Assembly (NCBI RefSeq): GCF_008017415.1
Contig: NZ_VRSV01000001.1
Coordinates: 372,001-436,000 of the forward strand
DNA length: 64,000 bases
Direction: 5' to 3'
From: Microbacterium hatanonis
GTDB lineage: Bacteria > Actinomycetota > Actinomycetes > Actinomycetales > Microbacteriaceae
Under the pieces are notes generated by a model that did no database searches, was not told the DNA's origin, and saw only the letters and a list, made by a program, of their open reading frames with translations. Of this stretch, positions 33,701 through 42,866 are shown in pieces (the first letter of the stretch is position 1; each line of letters begins with the position of its first letter). A program made the translations under genes and the position numbers.

Positions 33701-34754
33701 GGGAGCCCGGGTGGGCCGCGACGTCGAGGCGTCGACGGTTCTGCTGATCCCGTCGATGGCGCGCATCGAGGACGGCGCCTTCCTCGCCGACGACACGATG
33801 GTCGCCTCCTACGAGCTGCACTCCGGATGGCTGCGGATCGGTCCCGTCCGCATCGGCAAGCGCGCGTTCCTCGGCAATTCCGGCATGGCGGCGCCCGGCC
33901 ACCGCGTGCCGCGCGACGGCCTCGTCGCGGTTCTGTCCTCTGCGCCGGTCAAGGCGAAAGCGGGTTCGTCGTGGTTGGGGTCGCCCGCCGTGCGCCTCCG
34001 GCGCCTCTCGGCCGCGGGCGACGAATCGCGCACCTACCGCCCGACCTCGGGTCTGCGCGTGGCGCGGGCGCTGTGGGAGATCTGCCGCATCGTGCCCGTC
34101 TTCGTCACGTGCGCCATCGGTGTGCTCGTGCTGTTCGCTCTGGCGGGGCTGTGGGATTCGCTCGGCCCCGTCGGCGCCCTGCTGCTCTCCGGGGTCGTGA
34201 TGCTGGCCGCCGGTGCGGTCGCGGCGACCGCGTCGACCCTGGCGAAGTGGATCATCGTCGGCCCGATCCGTGCGGGCGAGCAGCCGCTCTGGTCGAGCTT
34301 CGTCTGGCGCACCGAGGTGTCGGACACCTTCACCGAGATGGTGGCCGCCCCCTGGTTCGCGCGCGCGGCGACGGGCACCCCGGCCCTGGCGATGTGGCTG
34401 CGGTCGCTGGGCGCCAAGATCGGCACGGGCGTCTGGTGCGAGAGCTACTGGCTGCCCGAGCCCGACCTCGTGACGCTGGGTGACGCCTCGACCGTGAACC
34501 GCGGATGCGTCGTGCAGACGCACCTCTTCCACGACCGGATCATGAGCATGGATGCGGTGGAGCTCGAGCCGGGGGCGACGCTCGGCCCGCACAGCGTGGT
34601 GCTGCCGGCGGCGGCCATCGGTGCCCACGCGACGGTCGGGCCGGCCTCGCTCGTCATGCGGGGCGAGACCGTTCCGGTCGGATCGCGGTGGAGCGGCAAC
34701 CCGATCGGTCCGTGGCGCGCGGTCAAGGCCCGCGCCTACCAGTCGACACAGTGA
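30774..34754 (+). CDS. Pls/PosA-family membrane NRPS (poly-amino-acid synthetase type)
   Basis: 1326-aa protein with the architecture of epsilon-poly-L-lysine synthetase (Pls): one adenylation domain (~20-520; A3 FTSGSTGVPKG at 184-194, NTYGPTEATV, YRSGDLV, GRADDQVKVGGRRIELGE, RTSGKVDRAAL), one carrier domain (DFFDLGGGSLAAA, attachment Ser566), then six membrane helices in three pairs (~625-690, ~858-920, ~1100-1160). These are interleaved with three related C-terminal domains with left-handed-beta-helix-like repeats (IGRDVDLHTLPPV, VGRDVEASTVLLIP, IGTGVWCESYWLPEP). There is no condensation or thioesterase domain. The specificity positions read by eye are D-A-E-L-I-G-T-V-V, close to lysine-type codes. 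ATG 30774 follows TAGGCT by six bases. Confidence 0.9.
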   Translation: MPATDSPPLGAQSVLDRSAFAPAPRTLIDVLVEVAARHPEASAVDDGSGALSYRELLARVWQTAARLHEAGVERGDRVGVRMPSGSKELYVSILGVLAAGAAYVPVDADDPEERARLVFGEARVAGVITGTGDYTPAVDDDDADVASEELPISTLFAGDAPHPSTRSTPIVAPPTVDDDAWIIFTSGSTGVPKGVAVSHRSAAAFVDAEALMFLQDAPLGPGDRVLAGLSVAFDASCEEMWLAWGHGACLVPAPRSLVRSGEDLAPWLLRQGITVVSTVPTLAAMWPGDAIENVRLLIFGGEACPPELAARLVAEGREVWNTYGPTEATVVACGAPLDGSVPVRIGLPLDGWALAVVDDAGHRVAEGGIGELIIGGVGLARYLDPAKDREKYAPMPTLGWDRAYRSGDLVRFDPEGLVFQGRADDQVKVGGRRIELGEVESALQDLPGIAAATVAVRHTEAGVPILVGYLVTEGGAELDRSAARAALAERLPAATIPLLAVVDELPVRTSGKVDRAALPWPLPGVDAPVAVDFSPAEAWLAEQWQAVLGMPVPDRKADFFDLGGGSLAAAQLVSRIRARVPEFSVADIYDVPRLGAMAKALGPLGDDDATVGFRRPLPTPRATQWAQTLLGVPLYILSGVRWLLYLLTASAILQLVPGFDALPTAPWPLIVVGLVVFATPFGRMAIAAASARLLLAGLAPGDYPRGGSVHLRLWLAEQIAAQVDAVGLAGAPWVTYYARALGAKIGRDVDLHTLPPVTGMLEIGDRASIEPEVDLTGYWIDGDLVRIGRVRIGAEASIGARSTLAPGTRIGQRAEIAPGSAVFGRVRADQTWAGSPAVRVGGAGGGWPSERPPAAHRWLWAYAASAAALALLPLIAFAVGGLVLAQGMRGAADLAAALAAALVWLVPAVLAVGVVFAGSVVVLVRVFSIALREGVHPVRSRVAWQAWTIERLLDASRTILFPLYSSLFTPVWLRMLGARVGRDVEASTVLLIPSMARIEDGAFLADDTMVASYELHSGWLRIGPVRIGKRAFLGNSGMAAPGHRVPRDGLVAVLSSAPVKAKAGSSWLGSPAVRLRRLSAAGDESRTYRPTSGLRVARALWEICRIVPVFVTCAIGVLVLFALAGLWDSLGPVGALLLSGVVMLAAGAVAATASTLAKWIIVGPIRAGEQPLWSSFVWRTEVSDTFTEMVAAPWFARAATGTPALAMWLRSLGAKIGTGVWCESYWLPEPDLVTLGDASTVNRGCVVQTHLFHDRIMSMDAVELEPGATLGPHSVVLPAAAIGAHATVGPASLVMRGETVPVGSRWSGNPIGPWRAVKARAYQSTQ

Positions 34755-34822
34755 CAGGCTGGGGTGAACACCCGAGAACGGTTCCGCCCGCCCGGCGCCA
34801 CGGACACCCCGACAGAGGCCCA

Positions 34823-36130
34823 GTGACAGAGCTCGCACACGACCCGTACACGCCCCAGAGCGGCGATCCGACGTTCGGCGTCGAGTCGTACGACCTGCGG
34901 ATCGGTTATCGCGTGCGGACCAACCGCCTCGAAGGGGTGGCCACGCTCGAAGCGGTCGCTCACGTCGCCCTCCGGGCGTTCACGCTCGACCTGGTCGGAC
35001 TCCGCGCGACGCGGGTGCGCGTGAACGGCGAGGCCAGAACGTCGTACCGCCCCGGACCGCGCAAGCTCCGTGTCGTACCCGTCGCCCCGATCGCGGCGGG
35101 GGAGCGCTTCACGGTGGAGGTCGTCTACGCGGGACAGCCCGCCCCGCGTCGATCCCGTTGGGGCACCATCGGCTGGGAGGAGCTCGACGACGGGGCGCTC
35201 GTGGCCGCGCAGCCCACGGGAGCCCCGACGTGGTTCCCGTGCAACGACCGCCCCGCCGACCGCGCGCGTTACCGGCTCGAGATCACGACCGAGGACGGCT
35301 ACGAGACCGCGGCCACGGGAACGCCGAGTGCGCCCGTTCGTCGCGGCGGGTCGGTCACCACGACCTTCGCCTCCGACACCCCGACGGCGACCTACCTCGC
35401 GGCCGTGCATATCGGCCGCTATCGCACGACGCCCCTCACCGGCACGGGGGTCGCCGCGATCCCGACGGTGCGCGTGAGCGCGCCGCCGGCTCTGCGCTCA
35501 GCGGTCGCGGCAGCCTTCGCCGACGTGCCGCGGATGCTGCGCGTGTTCGCCGAGGCGTTCGGCCCCTACCCGCAGACCGACTGCGCGCTCGTCGTCACGG
35601 AGGACGTGCTCGAGATCCCGCTCGAGGCGCAGGGGCTCGCCGTGTTCGGCTCCAACCATCTCGCGCCCGCGTCGCAGCGGCTCGTCGCCCACGAGCTCGC
35701 CCACCAGTGGTTCGGCAACAGCGTCGGGCTCGCGCGCTGGGAGGACATCTGGCTCAACGAGGGCTTCGCCTGCTACGCCGAATGGGTGTGGTCGGAAGCA
35801 TCCGGTTCCACGAGCGCCGGCGCGCTCGCCGCGTCGCACCACGCGCGTCTCGCCGCGCAACCGCAGGATCTCGTCCTCGCCGACCCCGGACCGGACCGCA
35901 TGTTCGACGACGTCGTCTACAAGCGCGGTGCGCTGACCCTCCACGCGCTGCGCACGCTCCTGGGCGACGAGGCGTTCTTCCGGATGCTGCGCGACTGGAC
36001 GTCGACGCATCGCCACCGCACCGTGGTGACCGACGACTTCCGCCACCTGGTCGCGAACGCCGGCGGAGCCGCCGCGGCGGCACTGCTGAGCGCGTGGATC
36101 GACAGGACGCCGTTGCCGCCGTTCGGCTGA
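34823..36130 (+). CDS. M1-family zinc aminopeptidase
   Basis: Gluzincin metallopeptidase (435 aa) with the M1 N-terminal beta-domain (FTLDLVGLRATRVRVNGE), WFPCNDRPADRARYRLEIT, and the catalytic HELAHQWFGN plus downstream NEGFACYAEW (HExxH-18-E). DVVYKRGALTLHALR carries the transition-state Tyr. It is shorter than housekeeping PepN (~850 aa), as it lacks the long C-terminal domain, and has no signal peptide. GTG 34823 has GAGG five bases upstream. It lies 68 bases after the NRPS gene; in poly-lysine producers a zinc aminopeptidase degrades the polymer, so this may do the same. Confidence 0.9.
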   Translation: MTELAHDPYTPQSGDPTFGVESYDLRIGYRVRTNRLEGVATLEAVAHVALRAFTLDLVGLRATRVRVNGEARTSYRPGPRKLRVVPVAPIAAGERFTVEVVYAGQPAPRRSRWGTIGWEELDDGALVAAQPTGAPTWFPCNDRPADRARYRLEITTEDGYETAATGTPSAPVRRGGSVTTTFASDTPTATYLAAVHIGRYRTTPLTGTGVAAIPTVRVSAPPALRSAVAAAFADVPRMLRVFAEAFGPYPQTDCALVVTEDVLEIPLEAQGLAVFGSNHLAPASQRLVAHELAHQWFGNSVGLARWEDIWLNEGFACYAEWVWSEASGSTSAGALAASHHARLAAQPQDLVLADPGPDRMFDDVVYKRGALTLHALRTLLGDEAFFRMLRDWTSTHRHRTVVTDDFRHLVANAGGAAAAALLSAWIDRTPLPPFG

Positions 36131-36163
36131 CTTCTGCGTCCGCGTACTGCCAGAATGGTCGCC

Positions 36164-36781
36164 ATGCGACGGTTGCGAGTATCCCGCCTCGTGCGCGGGT
36201 CGCTCGCGGCGGGCGTGGCGACCTTCGTCGCCCTGCTCTCGCACGTGTCGGCGGGCGGCGCGATGCCGGGATGGATCGGGATCGTCGTCCCGCTCACGGT
36301 CTCGGTGCCGGTCTGCGTCATCCTCGCCGGTCGCAGCCTCTCCGCGGTGCGGCTGGCGCTCGCGGTGGGCATCAGCCAGGCGCTGTTCCACACGCTCTTC
36401 GTCCTCGGAACCTTCGCCCCCTCGAGCGGCGCGGCGACGACCCGTTCCCACGTGCACCAGGTGGGTATGAGCATGCCGATGGGCGCCGCGGCCGAGACGA
36501 TGGCCACGGGGGCCGATGCCGCGATGTGGCTCGCGCACGGGATCGCCGCGATCGTGACCGTCGCAGCGGTGCACCGCGGTGAGGCCACGGGTCGACGGCT
36601 GATCGAGCTCGCCCGCCGGATCCTGTCGTGGGTGCGCCGCCGCATCCTCGCTTCGTCGATCTTCTCGCCCCCGGTGCCCCGCCTCGTGCGGGCGGGGGTC
36701 GTCTCGGTACGGCCGGCTCTGTCGGTCGTCGTCGTCGCGTCATCGGGACGGAGGGGTCCGCCCGTCGTTGCCGCTGTCTGA
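36164..36781 (+). CDS. His/Met-containing membrane protein
   Basis: A 205-aa protein with helices at GSLAAGVATFVALLSHVSAGG, WIGIVVPLTVSVPVCVIL and VRLALAVGISQALFHTLFVL, then an exposed HVHQVGMSMPMG stretch, another helix (MWLAHGIAAIVTVAAV) and a basic C-terminal tail. The His/Met cluster suggests copper or other metal handling. ATG 36164 fits a CAGAAT-7 base leaderless pattern; ATG 36155 is also possible. It sits before the PepSY gene, a usual pairing. Confidence 0.7.
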   Translation: MRRLRVSRLVRGSLAAGVATFVALLSHVSAGGAMPGWIGIVVPLTVSVPVCVILAGRSLSAVRLALAVGISQALFHTLFVLGTFAPSSGAATTRSHVHQVGMSMPMGAAAETMATGADAAMWLAHGIAAIVTVAAVHRGEATGRRLIELARRILSWVRRRILASSIFSPPVPRLVRAGVVSVRPALSVVVVASSGRRGPPVVAAV

Positions 36782-36907
36782 GCACGGCCACGCCGCGCCC
36801 GGACCTTCCGACGACCCCTTCTTCCGCGATCGACGCGTCAGCTCGCCGCGCTCCCTCCCGGGTGCGCACGGCTCCGTCGTCGACGACCCCAAACGAGAGA
36901 CCTTCCC

Positions 36908-38329
36908 ATGACCACGACACTCGCGCGCCCCGACGGCGGGACGCCCCCCGAGGCGAAGAAGCAGAGAGGCTGGTTCGGCCAGCTGCTGCTTCGCCTGCAC
37001 TTCTACGCCGGCATCCTCGTCGGGCCTTTCATCTTCGTCGCCGCCGTCAGCGGCGCGCTCTACGCCCTGACCCCGCAGGTCGAGCAGGTCGTCTACGACC
37101 ACGAACTCCGTGCACCGGTCACCGACACGTCGCTGACCCTCGGCGACCAGATCGAGATCGCCGAGGCGTACATCGGCGACGCGGCGACGCTCTCCGCGGT
37201 ACGGCCGGCCCCCGAACCCGGTGACACCACCCGCGTCATGTTCGCCCAGGACGGACTCGGCGAGAGCGAGTCGCGGGCGGTCTTCGTCGACCCCGGCACG
37301 GGGCAGATCCGGGGCGACCTCGTCGTCTACGGCACCAGCGGAGCCCTGCCTCTGCGCACCTGGGTCGACCAGCTGCACCGCAGCCTGAATCTGGGCGAAC
37401 CGGGTCGCTACTACAGCGAGCTCGCCGCATCCTGGCTCGGCGTCGTGGCCCTCGCGGGTCTCGCGCTCTGGATCATCCGCATCCGACGCTCGAAGGCCAA
37501 GAAGGATTTCGTGCGACCGAATCGCGCCTACAGCGGGTACCGCCGGGTCTTCTCGTGGCATACCTCCGTCGGCATCTGGGTGCTGGTGGGCGCGCTGTTC
37601 CTCTCCGCGACGGGCATCACCTGGTCGGCCTATGCCGGCGCGAACGTCAGCAACCTCCGGGCCGCTCTCGACTGGGGCACCCCGTCGGTGAGCACGAGCC
37701 TCTCGGGCGAGGCGGACGCCGGCGGCGGGGAGCACGCCGACCACCACGGCGGGGGGAGCGCCCCGACGGGCGATGCCGACCCCGCGACGTTCGACGCCGT
37801 CCTCGCCGTCGCCGAGGGCGTGAACGTCAACACCCGACGCGTGGAGATCAAGCCCCCCGCCGAGCCCGGCACGGCCTGGGTGGTCCAGGAGATCCAGCGC
37901 AGCTTCCCCACGGAGGTCGACGCCGTCGCGGTCGACGGCTCCACCCTCGAGGTGGTCGACCGCGTCGACTTCGCGGAGTTCTCGATCCCGGCCAAGCTCG
38001 CACGCTGGGGCATCGACCTTCACATGGGCTCGATGTTCGGCCTCGTCAACCAGATCGTGATGTTCGTGATCGCCTCGGGCATCGCCGCGATGGTCGTGCT
38101 CGGATACGCGATGTGGTGGAAGCGGCGTCCGACGCGGACGGGTGCGCTCGTCGGCACGCCCCCGCGGCGCGGCGCACTCCGCGGCGCACCGTGGTGGGGC
38201 ATCGTCGCGGTCATCGTCGGTGCGGTCGCCGTCGGGCTGTGGTTGCCGTTCGTCGGGTACACGCTCGCGGCATTCGTCGTGGTCGACGTCGTGGTCGGGT
38301 GGTGGCAGCGCGCGAGAACCCGCGCGTGA
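36908..38329 (+). CDS. PepSY-associated transmembrane protein
   Basis: A 473-aa protein with four main helices: LLLRLHFYAGILVGPFIFVA, AASWLGVVALAGLALWIIRI, WHTSVGIWVLVGALFLSATG and QIVMFVIASGIAAMVVLGYA, followed by two more at the C-terminus. Two extracellular PepSY-like domains are at residues ~60-150 and ~300-360. The loop near residue 275 holds a His-rich GEHADHHGGGSAP. Such proteins are linked to metal (iron/copper) reduction or uptake. GAGAGACC lies upstream of ATG 36908. Function here is inferred. Confidence 0.85.
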   Translation: MTTTLARPDGGTPPEAKKQRGWFGQLLLRLHFYAGILVGPFIFVAAVSGALYALTPQVEQVVYDHELRAPVTDTSLTLGDQIEIAEAYIGDAATLSAVRPAPEPGDTTRVMFAQDGLGESESRAVFVDPGTGQIRGDLVVYGTSGALPLRTWVDQLHRSLNLGEPGRYYSELAASWLGVVALAGLALWIIRIRRSKAKKDFVRPNRAYSGYRRVFSWHTSVGIWVLVGALFLSATGITWSAYAGANVSNLRAALDWGTPSVSTSLSGEADAGGGEHADHHGGGSAPTGDADPATFDAVLAVAEGVNVNTRRVEIKPPAEPGTAWVVQEIQRSFPTEVDAVAVDGSTLEVVDRVDFAEFSIPAKLARWGIDLHMGSMFGLVNQIVMFVIASGIAAMVVLGYAMWWKRRPTRTGALVGTPPRRGALRGAPWWGIVAVIVGAVAVGLWLPFVGYTLAAFVVVDVVVGWWQRARTRA

Positions 38330-38363
38330 CCGTCGCTGACGGTCGGGGCCCCGGTCCCGGCCG

Positions 38364-38897
38364 TCAGCTCGACGCGATGGCGAACGCGGCCGAGAGAACG
38401 ACCCCGCGCGGGCCGTCGAGATCGACGCCGGCGAGGTCGCCCACGCGCCCGGGCACGCGGGCGGTCCACGACGCGGCCGACCCGACGACGTCGACCAGGG
38501 CGGGGTCGATGCGGAGCCCCCGCCCATCGGCTTTGAGCGCGGCCTCGACGCGCGTCCACGCGCGGACGTCGGCGGGCCGATCGCCGAGCACACCCGCGAG
38601 ACCGGCCGCGTCGCGCTGCGGATCGTCGACGAGCTCCGCGTCGATCCCTATGGCCGAGGCCTCGGTGCGGGAGACGGTGGCGACGACAGCGTGGTCGCCG
38701 GCGTAGGCGACGGATGCTTCGAACTCCGCGCCGGCGATGCGCACCGGTCCGTGGTCGCCGCCGCACCGCGCGCACGGGTTGGACAGGACCGCCCCGGGCA
38801 CGAGGTCGCGGATCAGCGCCCAGGCCACGGAGCGACGAGCGCCGCCGTCGGGCACGCGGGCCCACGCGAGGCGGAGCGACGTCGGGGCACCCGTCAT
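38364..38897 (-). CDS. 4'-phosphopantetheinyl transferase superfamily protein
   Basis: A 177-aa protein with the PPTase signatures: a substrate-recognition segment CARCGGDHGPVRI, VGIDAE-like IGIDAELVDD (Mg-binding Asp and Glu), and WTRVEAALKADGRGLRID, the W-x-x-x-E-A-x-x-K core. It would transfer phosphopantetheine from CoA to a carrier-domain serine. Its position 3.6 kb from the single-module NRPS, with only membrane and peptidase genes between, makes that NRPS the likely substrate. It is slightly shorter than Sfp-type enzymes (~220 aa). Stop is two bases from the next gene on the same strand. Confidence 0.87.
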   Translation of the reverse strand: MTGAPTSLRLAWARVPDGGARRSVAWALIRDLVPGAVLSNPCARCGGDHGPVRIAGAEFEASVAYAGDHAVVATVSRTEASAIGIDAELVDDPQRDAAGLAGVLGDRPADVRAWTRVEAALKADGRGLRIDPALVDVVGSAASWTARVPGRVGDLAGVDLDGPRGVVLSAAFAIASS

Positions 38898-38899
38898 CG

Positions 38900-39838
38900 C
38901 TAGAGCCTCGGGTCGTGCGTCTCGATCGAGACGATGCCCGCGCCGGGGTTGTCGACCGGCAGATGCGCCACCGAGAAGGCGGCGGTGTCCAGCGTCGACG
39001 CACTGCCCAGGTAGGCGCCGGGGCGGGTGCCGGTGGTCGCCGCCAGCTCAGAGAGGATGTCGGGGAGCACGGGGCCGTGGCTGCACAGCACGACGGGCTT
39101 GCGGGCACGAACGCGCTCGACGACGACGGTGCGCGGGTCAGACAGCCCGTGCGACCACGCGTGCTCGCTGATGAGCTCGGTGCGGTCGACGCGGCGCCCC
39201 AGAGCGGCCGACAGCGGCATGACGGTGCGGATGCATCGCTCGGCGGGGCTCGAGACGATCCGTCGCACGCCGAACGCCAGGAGCGGGCCGACGATCGCGT
39301 TGGACTGGCGCCGACCTCGTGTGTTCAGCGGGCGCGCGGCGTCGTCGCCGTCCCAGTCCTCTCTCGACTTCGCCTTCGCGTGGCGCAGGACGACGAGGGG
39401 GAACGTGCGCAGCACGCCGCCGTCGACGAGCGCGGTGAACGCGTCGAGGATCTCGATGTCGACCGGGTAGCTCAGACGCGCACGGGCTTTCTTGACGCTC
39501 ATCCACTCGACGGACGAGACCTCCTTGTTGGGCACGAACGACGTCGAGCGCACCGCGGCATCCGTCGCCTCGGTCGCCCAGTAGTGCACGATCTTCGTGC
39601 GGCCGTTGGGCATCGCGTAGCGCGAGACCCCCACCGGCGCGCCGAGGGAGACGCGCAGGCCCGTCTCCTCGTGGATCTCTCGTACGGCCGCCTCGGGGAG
39701 CGTCTCGCCGGGATCGAGCTTGCCCTTGGGCAGCGTCAGGTCGCGGTATCGCGTGCGCGTGATGAGCAGCACGCGCAGCTTTCCGTCGACCACGCGCCAC
39801 ACCACACCGCCCGCGGCATAGACGGCGGTCTCGGTCAT
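38900..39838 (-). CDS. mutT1: NUDIX hydrolase fused to SixA-like histidine phosphatase
   Basis: A 312-aa two-domain enzyme. The N-terminal NUDIX domain has [20 protein letters not shown] then TGL (canonical Nudix box). The C-terminal histidine-phosphatase domain begins [15 protein letters not shown] (RHG-like RHAK) and contains SSPAERC and CSHGPVL. This is the MutT1 architecture (hydrolysis of 8-oxo-GTP/dGTP or diadenosine polyphosphates). Its start overlaps the ppk stop by four bases, the same ppk-mutT1 neighbourhood as in mycobacteria. Confidence 0.93.
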   Translation of the reverse strand: MTETAVYAAGGVVWRVVDGKLRVLLITRTRYRDLTLPKGKLDPGETLPEAAVREIHEETGLRVSLGAPVGVSRYAMPNGRTKIVHYWATEATDAAVRSTSFVPNKEVSSVEWMSVKKARARLSYPVDIEILDAFTALVDGGVLRTFPLVVLRHAKAKSREDWDGDDAARPLNTRGRRQSNAIVGPLLAFGVRRIVSSPAERCIRTVMPLSAALGRRVDRTELISEHAWSHGLSDPRTVVVERVRARKPVVLCSHGPVLPDILSELAATTGTRPGAYLGSASTLDTAAFSVAHLPVDNPGAGIVSIETHDPRL

Positions 39839-42000
39839 CGAACCGCCCGAGCCCGGCGCCGACGCTGGACGTTGACCATCGTCTTGTCCTGCATGTCCAC
39901 GAGCGGTCGGCCGTCGGCGTCGACGCTGCGTCTGATCCACTCTCCGTCGGCCTGGAGGTGCCACGAGCTCGTGCCATCGCTCATCGCGAGGTCGAACAGG
40001 GCGCTCAACTCCAGCAGCTGCGCCGGATCGATCACGCGGACGAGCGCCTCGACGCGGCGGTCGAGGTTGCGGTGCATCATGTCGGCGCTGCCGATGTACA
40101 CCTGCGGATCGCCGTCGTTCTCGAACGCGAAGATGCGCGAGTGCTCGAGGTAGCGCCCCAGGATGCTGCGCACCGTGATGTTCTCGCTGAGCCCCGGCAC
40201 GCTCGGCTTGAGCGAGCAGATGCCCCGCACCCACACCTCGACCTTCACACCGGCCTGGCTCGCCCGGTACAGCGCGTCGATGATCTGCTCGTCGACCATC
40301 GAGTTGACCTTGATCCGCACGCGGGCGGGCTTGCCCGCCTGTGCGTTGTCGCGCTCGCGCTCGATGAGGCGGACGAGACCCTTGCGGAGGTGGAGGGGGG
40401 CCACCAGGAGGCGCTTGAACTTCTTCTCGATCGCGTACCCGCTCAGTTCGTTGAACAGGCGCGTGAGGTCGCGGCCGACCTGATCGTCGACGGTGAAGAG
40501 ACCGAAGTCCTCGTAGATGCGGCTCGTCTTCGGGTTGTAGTTGCCCGTGCCGACGTGGCTGTAGTGGCGGAGCACGCCCTCTTCCTCGCGGATGACGAGG
40601 GCGAGCTTGCAGTGGGTCTTGAGTCCCACCAGGCCGTAGACCACGTGGACGCCGGCCTTCTCGAGCTTGCGGGCCCAGACGATGTTGTTCGCCTCGTCGA
40701 AGCGCGCCTTCACCTCGACCAGGGCGAGCACCTGCTTGCCGGCCTCCGCCGCGTCGATGAGCGCCTGCACGATCGGGCTGTCTCCCGACGTGCGGTACAG
40801 CGTCTGCTTGATGGCGAGCACGTGAGGGTCGCGTGCGGCCTGCTCCAGGAAGGCCTGCACGCTCGTCGCGAACGACTCGTAGGGGTGGTGCACCAGCACG
40901 TCGGCGGAGCGGATCGCGGCGAACAGGTCGGCTCGGCCGTTCTGCTCGGCGGGTTGGAACGCGACGGCCGTCTTCGGCACGTGCGGCGGGTAGTGCAGAT
41001 CGGGGCGGTCGATCTTCGAGAGGTCGAACAGGCCGCGCAGATCCAGCGGGCCGGGGAGGCGGTAGACCTCCTGCTCGGTGATGTCGAGCTCGGTGATGAG
41101 CAGGTCGAGCGTCACGTCGTCCATGTCATCGGTGATCTCGAGGCGGATCGGAGGCCCGAACCGGCGACGCAGCAGCTCGGCCTCGAGGGCCTGGATGAGG
41201 TTCTCGGTCTCATCCTCCTCGATCGTCATGTCTTCGTTGCGGGTGAGTCGGAAGGCGTGGTGGTCGAGCACCTCCATGCCGGGGAAGAGGTGTCCGAGGT
41301 GGTTGGAGATGAGCTCTTCGAGCGGCAGGTAGCGCACGCGGTCGCCCGCCGCGACCTTGACGAAGCGGGGGAGCATCGGCGGCACCTTGAGACGTGCGAA
41401 CTCCTGGCGACCGGTGCGGGCATTGCGCACGCGGATGGCGAGGTTCAGCGACAGCCCCGAGATGTAGGGGAACGGGTGCGCGGGATCGACGGCGAGCGGC
41501 ATGAGCACGGGGAAGACCTGCGTCTGGAAGTACTCGGTCAGCGTCTCGCGGTCGCCGTCGTCGAGCGAGTCCCAGGTGACCACGTCGATGCCGGAGTCAG
41601 ACAGGGCCGGGCGCACCAGGTCGTTCCACACCGCGGCGTGGCGCAGCTGCAGCGCGTGCGCGTCGGCGGAGATGTCGGCGAGCACCTCCTGCGGTGCGCG
41701 GCCGACGTTGGTCGGCACGGCGAGACCGGTGAGGATGCGGCGGGCGAGGCCTGCGACGCGCACCATGAAGAACTCGTCGAGGTTGCTCGCGAAGATCGCC
41801 AGGAAGTTCGCCCGCTCCAGGGTGGGGAGCGTCGGGTCTTCGGCCAGTTCGAGAACCCGCTGGTTGAAGGCCAGCCAGCTCAGCTCACGGTCGAGGTAGC
41901 GATTCTCGGGAAGCTGGGCGTCGACCGCCTCGACCGCTTCGTCGAAGTCGTCGTCATCCGCGTCGCCGAGACCTGAATCGAGCGCGTCGTCCTGGATCAT
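39835..42000 (-). CDS. ppk: Polyphosphate kinase 1
   Basis: A 721-aa enzyme that reversibly polymerises the ATP gamma-phosphate into polyphosphate. N-terminal domain: [39 protein letters not shown]. The catalytic region holds [19 protein letters not shown], the autophosphorylated-His region [35 protein letters not shown] and the second PLD-like motif [16 protein letters not shown]. The acidic N-terminus ([14 protein letters not shown]) is an extension. It fits with the Pst/PhoU/SenX3-RegX3 genes nearby. ATG 42000 follows CATGAT by six bases. Confidence 0.97.
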   Translation of the reverse strand: MIQDDALDSGLGDADDDDFDEAVEAVDAQLPENRYLDRELSWLAFNQRVLELAEDPTLPTLERANFLAIFASNLDEFFMVRVAGLARRILTGLAVPTNVGRAPQEVLADISADAHALQLRHAAVWNDLVRPALSDSGIDVVTWDSLDDGDRETLTEYFQTQVFPVLMPLAVDPAHPFPYISGLSLNLAIRVRNARTGRQEFARLKVPPMLPRFVKVAAGDRVRYLPLEELISNHLGHLFPGMEVLDHHAFRLTRNEDMTIEEDETENLIQALEAELLRRRFGPPIRLEITDDMDDVTLDLLITELDITEQEVYRLPGPLDLRGLFDLSKIDRPDLHYPPHVPKTAVAFQPAEQNGRADLFAAIRSADVLVHHPYESFATSVQAFLEQAARDPHVLAIKQTLYRTSGDSPIVQALIDAAEAGKQVLALVEVKARFDEANNIVWARKLEKAGVHVVYGLVGLKTHCKLALVIREEEGVLRHYSHVGTGNYNPKTSRIYEDFGLFTVDDQVGRDLTRLFNELSGYAIEKKFKRLLVAPLHLRKGLVRLIERERDNAQAGKPARVRIKVNSMVDEQIIDALYRASQAGVKVEVWVRGICSLKPSVPGLSENITVRSILGRYLEHSRIFAFENDGDPQVYIGSADMMHRNLDRRVEALVRVIDPAQLLELSALFDLAMSDGTSSWHLQADGEWIRRSVDADGRPLVDMQDKTMVNVQRRRRARAVR

Positions 42001-42061
42001 TCCCTCATCATGACAGGACGAGGTGACGCCCGCGTGAACGGGTCGACGGCTTCTCGAGCGC

Positions 42062-42760
42062 CTACGAGGCTCCGGGTGCCGCCGCGGCTGGAGGAACGTC
42101 GTCCTCGTACACGTTGAAGCGGTAGCCGACGTTGCGCACCGTGCCGATGAGCTGCTCGAGATCGCCGAGCTTCGCGCGCAGGCGTCGTACGTGCACGTCG
42201 ACCGTGCGGGTGCCGCCGAAGTAGTCGTAGCCCCAGACCTCGCTCAGCAGCTGCTCGCGCGTGAACACCCGGGAGGGGTGCGTGGCGAAGAAGTGCAGGA
42301 GCTGGAACTCCTTGTAGGTGAGGTCGAGCGGCTTGCCGTGCACCTTCGCCGAGTACGACGACTCGTCGATCGTGATGCCAGAGGTCTGGATGCGGCTGGA
42401 GACCTGCTCCTTCGCCATCCGCCCGACGGCGAGCCGGATCCGCGCGTCGACCTCCGCGGGCCCCGCCGTCATCAGGATGACGTCGTCGACCCCCCAGTCG
42501 GTCGAGACCGCGGTGAGCCCGCCTTCGGTGACGACCAGCACGAGCGGGGCATCGAGGCCCGTGGTGTTCAGGATCTTGCACAGCGACTTCGCGCCGACAA
42601 GATCGGCACGGGCGTCGATGAACACGACGTCGGCGCTGGGTGCGTTCACCAACTGCGCCGGTTCGGCGGGGATCTGCCGAACGCGATGGCTGAGGAGTTC
42701 GAGCGCGGGCAGCACGGAGCTGCCGCCGGGGGCGGAACTCAGAACGAGAAGCTGTGCCAA
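42062..42760 (-). CDS. glnR: GlnR, OmpR-family nitrogen regulator
   Basis: A 232-aa atypical response regulator. The receiver domain has [20 protein letters not shown] and [20 protein letters not shown], the diagnostic GlnR segment, with an Asp in VFIDAR but few of the usual phosphorylation-pocket residues. The winged helix reads [38 protein letters not shown] and [10 protein letters not shown]. It controls nitrogen assimilation and, in actinobacteria, cross-talks with phosphate control. The start codon is TTG (42760) with GGAGG five bases upstream. Confidence 0.93.
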   Translation of the reverse strand: MAQLLVLSSAPGGSSVLPALELLSHRVRQIPAEPAQLVNAPSADVVFIDARADLVGAKSLCKILNTTGLDAPLVLVVTEGGLTAVSTDWGVDDVILMTAGPAEVDARIRLAVGRMAKEQVSSRIQTSGITIDESSYSAKVHGKPLDLTYKEFQLLHFFATHPSRVFTREQLLSEVWGYDYFGGTRTVDVHVRRLRAKLGDLEQLIGTVRNVGYRFNVYEDDVPPAAAAPGAS

Positions 42761-42866
42761 CAGGGACCTCCGCGTCGCGTTCCCCGCGACGTGCCCATCC
42801 TAGGGCGACTCGGGGGAACAGGTGTTCGCGGGTGCGCGCGGGCGTCGCGTAGGCGAGAATGTCGGC

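Noticed and set aside
31539..34838. 1099-codon open frame on the minus strand opposite the NRPS gene
   Set aside because: It is the antisense shadow of a high-GC gene: Arg/His/Asp-rich composition, no domain, no start signal, while the plus frame has complete NRPS motifs.
38330..38363. Terminator between the convergent PepSY and PPTase genes
   Set aside because: GACCGTC/GACGGTC and TGACGG/CCGTCA inverted repeats exist but are short, compete with each other and lack a U-tract, so no feature was called.
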